In this document: piece after piece, positions 14,451 through 18,219 of the stretch
Numbering within the stretch: position 1 is the first letter of the stretch
Layout of the letters: each line of letters opens with the position of its first letter
Assembly (NCBI GenBank): GCA_019509895.1
Contig: JAEKLK010000021.1
Location: 1-18,219, forward strand
Direction: 5' to 3'
Source: Betaproteobacteria bacterium
Lineage (GTDB): Bacteria > Pseudomonadota > Gammaproteobacteria > Burkholderiales > SG8-39
DNA: 18,219 nucleotides
Notes under the pieces: model-generated
Told to the model about the DNA's origin: nothing
Seen by the model: only the letters and a program-made list of their open reading frames with translations
Database searches by the model: none
Made by a program: the position numbers and the translations under genes

Positions 14451-14812
14451 CCGAGGGCCGAAATCTTCTTGAGGAGCTCAGTCTGGTTGATCGGCTTGAC
14501 GATGTAGTCGCGCGCGCCTTGCCGCAGACCCCAAACCCGGTCGGTTTCCTGGCCCTTGCTCGTGCAGAGGATCACCGGGATCGTCTTGGTGTCCTCATCG
14601 CGCGTCAGCGTGCGGGTCGCCTGGAAGCCGTTCTGGCCGGGCAGCACGACGTCCATCAGCACGAGGTCCGGACGCGCCTGCTTCACCTTGACCATCGCAT
14701 CTTCGGCACTCTCGGCGGTCGATACCAGAAAACCGTTCTTGGCGAGCAGCTCGCTCAGGAACTGGCGATCGGTGGGCGAATCGTCGACGACCAGTATTTT
14801 CTTGATGGCCAT
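14447..14812 (-). CDS. pilH: Response regulator PilH
   Basis: 121 aa single receiver domain with no output domain. Acidic pair Asp10/Asp11 (ILVVDDSPTD), phospho-acceptor Asp54 (LVLMDVVLPG), Thr84 (ILCTSKG) and Lys106 (YIVKPI) are all present. In Pil-Chp systems PilH is the CheY-like regulator associated with retraction or with acting as a phosphate sink, receiving phosphate from PilL/ChpA. It begins 9 bp after the pilG stop with a GAGAGG ribosome site and overlaps the pilI start by 4 bp. The call of PilH rather than PilG follows from its second position and the GLRQGARDYIVKPINQTEL pattern. Confidence 0.95.
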   Translation of the reverse strand: MAIKKILVVDDSPTDRQFLSELLAKNGFLVSTAESAEDAMVKVKQARPDLVLMDVVLPGQNGFQATRTLTRDEDTKTIPVILCTSKGQETDRVWGLRQGARDYIVKPINQTELLKKISALG

Positions 14813-14817
14813 GGATG

Positions 14818-14823
14818 CCTCTC
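14818..14823 (-). promoter_or_regulatory. Ribosome binding site of pilH
   Basis: GAGAGG on the minus strand, 5 nt before the ATG at 14812, overlapping the TGA stop of pilG. It supports coupled translation of the two response regulators. Confidence 0.55.
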
Positions 14824-15193
14824 AGCAAGCGATTGGAGAAGGTCCTACGTATTCGTTGACCGCTGCGACCAGGCCTTCCTTGGTGAAGGGCTTGGTCAGG
14901 TAGCGGTCGGATCCGGCAAGCCGGCCGCGCGCACGATCGAACACGCCGTCTTTGCTCGAGAGCATGATCACCGGCGTGGATTTGAGCTTCGGGTTCTGCT
15001 TGATGAGCGCGCAGGTCTGGTAGCCGTCAAGGCGCGGCATCATGATGTCGACGAAGATCAGCCTCGGCTGGTGGTCGGCGATCTTGGAGAGCGCATCGAA
15101 ACCATCCTCGGCGAGAATCACTTCGTAACCCGCCTGCCGCAGGAACATCTCGGCGCTGCGACGGATGGTGTTACTGTCGTCGATAACCAACAC
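14822..15193 (-). CDS. pilG: Response regulator PilG, non-ATG start
   Basis: 123 aa if started at GTG 15193. A single receiver domain with Asp5/Asp6 (LVIDDSNTIRR), phospho-acceptor Asp49 in the hallmark FVDIMMPRLDGYQTCALIK, Ser79 (VIMLSSKDG) and Lys101 (YLTKPF). PilG is the CheY-like output of the Pil-Chp pathway, linked in Pseudomonas to pilus extension and cAMP control. Homologues usually begin a few residues earlier (a form such as MxIKVLVIDDS). Here the frame upstream reads TAG GCG TCG CCG ATC AAG GTG, with no ATG between the stop and the conserved core. GTG at 15193 is the only standard start but is poorly placed for a Shine-Dalgarno. ATC at 15199 lies 8 nt after GTAGG. This is the first gene of the roughly 10-kb minus-strand operon. 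Confidence 0.9.
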   Translation of the reverse strand: MLVIDDSNTIRRSAEMFLRQAGYEVILAEDGFDALSKIADHQPRLIFVDIMMPRLDGYQTCALIKQNPKLKSTPVIMLSSKDGVFDRARGRLAGSDRYLTKPFTKEGLVAAVNEYVGPSPIAC

Positions 15194-15298
15194 CTTGATC
15201 GGCGACGCCTACCTTGCACCAGTCCCGCGTCATCGGCGCCAACTTCCGCACATGAGTCCTAGGCTGTGGACCGATCCCCATCGCGAACTGGCCAGCGC
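15194..15298. promoter_or_regulatory. Divergent intergenic region between pilG and the enolase-family gene
   Basis: A 105-bp gap that must hold the promoter of the pil operon (leftward) and probably that of the enolase-family module (rightward). Short palindromes occur (CCTAGG at 15258-15263, CTGGCCAG at 15288-15295), but no convincing -35/-10 pair was found on either strand. It is the longest non-coding stretch in the window. Assignment as regulatory is by position only. Confidence 0.4.
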
Positions 15299-16438
15299 AT
15301 GAAAATCGTCGACGTCCGCGCCTATCCAACGTCGTTTCCCATTCCAACGGCAAACCGCGTCGCGCTCGGCATCGGCACTGCGGTAAAGCGCGATGCCGTC
15401 GTCGTGAAGGTCACCACCGATGAAGGCCTCGCCGGCTGGGGCGAAGCCCATCATGGCCGCGCACACACCGCCGTGGCGAAGCTGATCGAAACGACGCTGA
15501 AGCAGCTCGTGCTTGGCATGGACGCCGACGACGTGACCGGCGTATGGGAGAAGATGTACCGCTTCCAGCTCGCGAGCCACGGCATGGGCGCAGGCGCCTG
15601 CCTGGCGATGAGCGGCATCGACATGGCACTCTGGGACATTCGCGGCAAGGCGCAGGGCCTGCCGCTCTACCGCCTGCTCGGCGGCCGCCGCAAGGCGATT
15701 CCCGCCTATGCGGGCGGCGTCTCGCTCGGCTACCAGCCTCCGCGCGAGCTCATCGCCGAGGCGCGCAAGAGCGTCGATAGCGGCTACCGTGCGATCAAGC
15801 TGCGGGTCGGCGATTCACCCGGGCGCGACATCGAACGGATGCGCGCGGCGCGCCAGGAATTCGGCGACGGACTCGCGATTCTCACCGACGCCAATATCGG
15901 CTATCGCCTCGACGATGTGCGCCAAGTCATGCCCGCGATGGACGAGCTGCGCATCGGCTGGCTCGAGGAGCCGTTTCCGGCGCACGACTACCGCAGCTAC
16001 CGTGAGGCACGGACCTATGGACGCACGCCGCTCGCCGCCGGCGAGAACCACTACACTCGCTTCGAATTCAACCGGGTGCTGGAGGACGGCGCCATCACCA
16101 TCCTGCAGCCGGACCTCTCCAAGACCGGCGGCATCACCGAGGCGCTGCGCATCGCGGCGCTCGCCTCGGCCTGGAAGCTGCCGATCCATCCCCACAGCTC
16201 GATGACCGGCCTGAACCACGCCGCGACGATCCACTTCCTCGCCGCCATCGACAACGGCGGCTACTTCGAGGGCGACGTGTCGCGCTCGAACAAGTTTCGG
16301 GACGACCTGGTCGCCAATCCGGGCGCGATCGACCGCGACGGCAACGTCTGGCCGCTCGAGGCGCCGGGGCTCGGCCTCGAAGTGAACGAAGAGTTTCTCT
16401 CCGCGCACCCGCCGATCGAGGGCCCCGGCTATATTTGA
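15299..16438 (+). CDS. Enolase-superfamily enzyme (mandelate racemase/muconate lactonizing type)
   Basis: 379 aa. These enzymes abstract the proton alpha to a carboxylate with Mg2+ help, giving dehydration, racemization or cycloisomerization. The N-terminal capping domain covers about 1-125 and the TIM-barrel domain about 130-360. Active-site elements: K167-L-R169 at the second barrel strand (Arg where mandelate racemase has Lys), metal ligands Asp197 (LTDANIGY), Glu223 or 224 (WLEEPF) and Glu249 (AAGENH), then Asp272 (QPDLSKTGG) with His299 (HPHSS; His297 also near) as a general-base dyad. This pattern fits acid-sugar dehydratase or racemase relatives; the exact substrate is not assignable. 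ATG 15299 is chosen because the family fold begins at MKIVDVRAYPTSFPI; a GTG 33 bp upstream is in frame. It is followed after 3 bp by two Bug-type binding-protein genes, suggesting a module for uptake and use of a carboxylate. Confidence 0.88.
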   Translation: MKIVDVRAYPTSFPIPTANRVALGIGTAVKRDAVVVKVTTDEGLAGWGEAHHGRAHTAVAKLIETTLKQLVLGMDADDVTGVWEKMYRFQLASHGMGAGACLAMSGIDMALWDIRGKAQGLPLYRLLGGRRKAIPAYAGGVSLGYQPPRELIAEARKSVDSGYRAIKLRVGDSPGRDIERMRAARQEFGDGLAILTDANIGYRLDDVRQVMPAMDELRIGWLEEPFPAHDYRSYREARTYGRTPLAAGENHYTRFEFNRVLEDGAITILQPDLSKTGGITEALRIAALASAWKLPIHPHSSMTGLNHAATIHFLAAIDNGGYFEGDVSRSNKFRDDLVANPGAIDRDGNVWPLEAPGLGLEVNEEFLSAHPPIEGPGYI

Positions 16439-16441
16439 CCC

Positions 16442-17398
16442 ATGAGGAAATTGCTGCTGGCGGCGCTCGCCGCGCCGCTCATCGCCCACGCCCAGAGCTG
16501 GCCGTCCAAGCCGATCCGCTGGGTGGTGCCCTACACCGGCGGCGGCATCACCGATGTGGTCACGCGCGTCGTCACGCAGAAGATGCAGGCCTCGCTCGGC
16601 CAGCCGATCGTCGTCGACAACCGGCCGGGCGCGAACAGCATCCTCGGTTCCGACATCGCCGCGAAGAGCGCGCCCGACGGCTACACGATGCTGACCGTCA
16701 TCGCCGGTTACGCCGCCAACGTCACGCTATATCAGGGCAAGCTGCCTTTCGACCCGCGCAAGGACCTGACGCCCATTTCGCTCGCCGGCGTCGCGCCGCT
16801 CATCCTCACCGCCAACGCCAGCTTCCCGCCCAAGGACGTCCGCGACCTCATAGCTTTCGCCAAGGCTAATCCCGGCAAGGTCAACTTCGGCTCCTCCGGC
16901 ATCGGCGCCGCCGCGCACCTCACCACCGAGCTCCTCAAGCAGACCGCCGGCATCGATATGGTGCACGTGCCTTACAAGGGCACCGCGCCCGCCCTCACCG
17001 CGCTCATGGCGAACGACATCCAGATCCTCGTCGACGTGCCGAGCACGCTGATGCCGCACGTGCGCGGCGGCAAGATCAAGGCGCTCGCGATGTTTTCCGC
17101 CAAGCGCATTCCGGGCGCGCCCGAAGTACCGACGATGGCAGAGGCCGGCGGCCCGCCGCTGGAATCATCGACCTGGGTGCTCTTCATGGCGCCGGGCGGC
17201 ACGCCGCGCGAGATCGTCAACCGCCTTGCGCAGGAGACCGCGAGAGCGATCAACCAGTCGGACATCAAGGACCGCTTCAGCCAGATCGGCATTGAGACGG
17301 TCGGCAACACGCCGGCCGAGGCGGCGCAGTTCCTAGACGCCGAAATTGCGAAATGGGCGAAGGTCATCACCACCGCCGGGGTGAAAGCCGAGCAATGA
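16442..17398 (+). CDS. Bug-family (TctC-type) periplasmic binding protein 1
   Basis: 318 aa. Signal peptide MRKLLLAALAAPLIAHAQS with cleavage likely after AHA. The mature protein shows typical Bug marks: WPSKPIRWVVPYTGGGITDV, IVVDNRPGANSILGSDIAAK, PDGYTML, VNFGSSGIGAAAHLTTELL, then HVPYKGTAPALTAL. Bug proteins bind carboxylates and related small molecules in the periplasm, feeding tripartite tricarboxylate transporters or signalling systems; most are orphans, as this one appears to be, since no TctA or TctB gene is in view. It starts 3 bp after the enolase-family stop. There is no Shine-Dalgarno, but a TATATT lies 6 nt upstream of the ATG inside the last codons of that gene. The stop overlaps the next gene's start (ATGA). 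Confidence 0.94.
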   Translation: MRKLLLAALAAPLIAHAQSWPSKPIRWVVPYTGGGITDVVTRVVTQKMQASLGQPIVVDNRPGANSILGSDIAAKSAPDGYTMLTVIAGYAANVTLYQGKLPFDPRKDLTPISLAGVAPLILTANASFPPKDVRDLIAFAKANPGKVNFGSSGIGAAAHLTTELLKQTAGIDMVHVPYKGTAPALTALMANDIQILVDVPSTLMPHVRGGKIKALAMFSAKRIPGAPEVPTMAEAGGPPLESSTWVLFMAPGGTPREIVNRLAQETARAINQSDIKDRFSQIGIETVGNTPAEAAQFLDAEIAKWAKVITTAGVKAEQ

Positions 17399-18219
17399 GA
17401 GTATTCATCGCCGCCGCCGTGCTTTTTGCGAGCACCGCGATGGCGCAATCCTGGCCGGCGCGGCCGCTGCGCTACATCGTTCCTTTCCCGCCGGGCGCGT
17501 TCAACGACACGCTCGCGCGTACGCTCGCGGCGGAGCTGCCGAAGACGCTCGGGCAGCCAGTGATCGTCGAGAACCGCCCGGGCGGCAATACGATCATCGG
17601 GACGGAAATGGCAGCGAAGTCGCCGCCCGATGGCTACACGCTTTTCGGCGCGGCGCTGCCGTTTTCAGTGGTGCAGACGCTGTACAAGACCTCGTTCGAC
17701 GTCACCAAAGATTTCGCGCCGATCACGCTGGCCGGCGTGACGCCGAACCTGCTGGTCGCGAACACCGGCATGCCGTTCAACGACGTCAAGGGCCTGATCG
17801 CTTACGCGAGGGCGAATCCCGGCGGCCTCAATTACGCGAGCGCCGGCAACGGCAGCTCGAACCACCTGTCCTTCGAGCTCTTCAAGCTGATGACCGGCAC
17901 GCGCATCACGCACGTGCCGTACAAGGGCAGCGCGCCGGCCGTTACCGACCTGATCGCCGGCCAGGTGCAAGTGATGTTCGACAACACGCCGAACGTGCTG
18001 CCGCAGGTCAAGGGCGGGAGGCTGAAGGCGCTCGCCGTGTCGTCGAAGACTCGCTCCAGCCAGGCGCCCGAGATTCCGACGGTCGACGAATCCGGCGTGC
18101 CCGGCTACGACGTCGGCGTCTGGTTCGGCGTGCTCACCGTCGCCGGCACGCCGCGCGAGATCGTGCAGCGGTTGAATGCGGACATGGTGCGCATCCTCAA
18201 CTCGACGGAGGTAAAGGAG
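17395..18219 (+). CDS. Bug-family (TctC-type) periplasmic binding protein 2, cut by the right edge
   Basis: 275 codons are present and still open at position 18219; the family is about 320 aa, so roughly the last 45 are missing. Signal peptide MRVFIAAAVLFASTAMAQS, cleavage likely after AMA. Family marks: WPARPLRYIVPFPPGAFNDT, VIVENRPGGNTIIGTEMAAK, PDGYTLF, LNYASAGNGSSNHLSFELFK, HVPYKGSAPAVTDLI and ALAVSSKTRS. Its ATG overlaps the stop of the previous Bug gene by 4 bp, so the two are coupled. They are clear paralogues but far from identical, for example PFPPGAFND here against PYTGGGITD in the first, so they probably bind different ligands. Together with the enolase-family enzyme they form a three-gene unit. 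Confidence 0.93.
   Translation, partial: MRVFIAAAVLFASTAMAQSWPARPLRYIVPFPPGAFNDTLARTLAAELPKTLGQPVIVENRPGGNTIIGTEMAAKSPPDGYTLFGAALPFSVVQTLYKTSFDVTKDFAPITLAGVTPNLLVANTGMPFNDVKGLIAYARANPGGLNYASAGNGSSNHLSFELFKLMTGTRITHVPYKGSAPAVTDLIAGQVQVMFDNTPNVLPQVKGGRLKALAVSSKTRSSQAPEIPTVDESGVPGYDVGVWFGVLTVAGTPREIVQRLNADMVRILNSTEVKE

Noticed and set aside
15258..15295. Palindromes CCTAGG and CTGGCCAG between pilG and the enolase-family gene as operator sites.
   Set aside because: Both are short, neither is repeated, and no promoter core could be placed around them.
15171..15353. Minus-strand ATG frame upstream of pilG as an alternative, longer PilG start.
   Set aside because: It is in a different frame from the PilG receiver domain, and the PilG frame itself is closed by TAG at 15211-15209.

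Overview
The window is GC-rich and packed almost end to end with genes. It looks like a chromosomal segment of a betaproteobacterium (Burkholderiales/Rhodocyclales-like), which is an inference. The grounds are the pilG-pilH-pilI-pilJ-pilL twitching-chemosensory gene order, tandem periplasmic Bug (TctC-type) binding proteins, and an etfBA plus acyl-CoA dehydrogenase block of the kind common in that class. No RNA genes, insertion sequences, phage genes or CRISPR repeats were seen.

Layout. (1) Positions 1-3922, minus strand, form an acyl-CoA oxidation module read from right to left: an NDP-forming acyl-CoA synthetase, etfB, etfA, and the first 50 codons of an acyl-CoA dehydrogenase that runs off the left edge. 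(2) A 46-bp divergent gap holds AT-rich -10-like boxes on both strands. It separates this module from a plus-strand short-chain dehydrogenase (3969-4874) of the hydroxyacyl-CoA dehydrogenase type. (3) Positions 4871-15193, minus strand, form one long, tightly coupled operon read from right to left: pilG, pilH, pilI, a secreted type I periplasmic binding protein, pilJ, pilL (broken into two frames), and a Ser/Thr protein kinase with a C-terminal cyclic-nucleotide-binding domain. (4) A 105-bp divergent gap leads to a plus-strand module at 15299-18219: an enolase-superfamily (mandelate racemase/muconate lactonizing type) enzyme followed by two Bug-type binding proteins, the second cut by the right edge.

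How the genes fit together. The left module can activate an acyl substrate to its CoA ester, dehydrogenate it and pass electrons through ETF; the divergent SDR could supply a hydroxyacyl-CoA oxidation step. The right module looks like capture and dehydration or racemization of a carboxylate. The centre is a Pil-Chp chemosensory system with two unusual additions. One is a periplasmic solute-binding protein between the CheW-like PilI and the receptor PilJ, joined to pilI by an ATGA overlap. The other is a kinase with a cyclic-nucleotide-binding domain at the output end, joined to the pilL C-terminal half by a second ATGA overlap. No ABC permease or ATPase is visible, so the binding protein may be a ligand-presenting partner for PilJ. 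In Pseudomonas the Pil-Chp pathway works through cAMP, so a cyclic-nucleotide-gated kinase would be a plausible built-in effector. Both ideas are inference and are the main points of interest.

Other features: many neighbouring genes overlap by 1-4 bp (ATGA or TGATG). Several transcription units lack a Shine-Dalgarno sequence but have a -10-like hexamer 6-8 nt before the ATG, which would suit leaderless mRNAs. pilG has no ATG. pilL has lost its usual inter-domain linker and changes frame at the same place.
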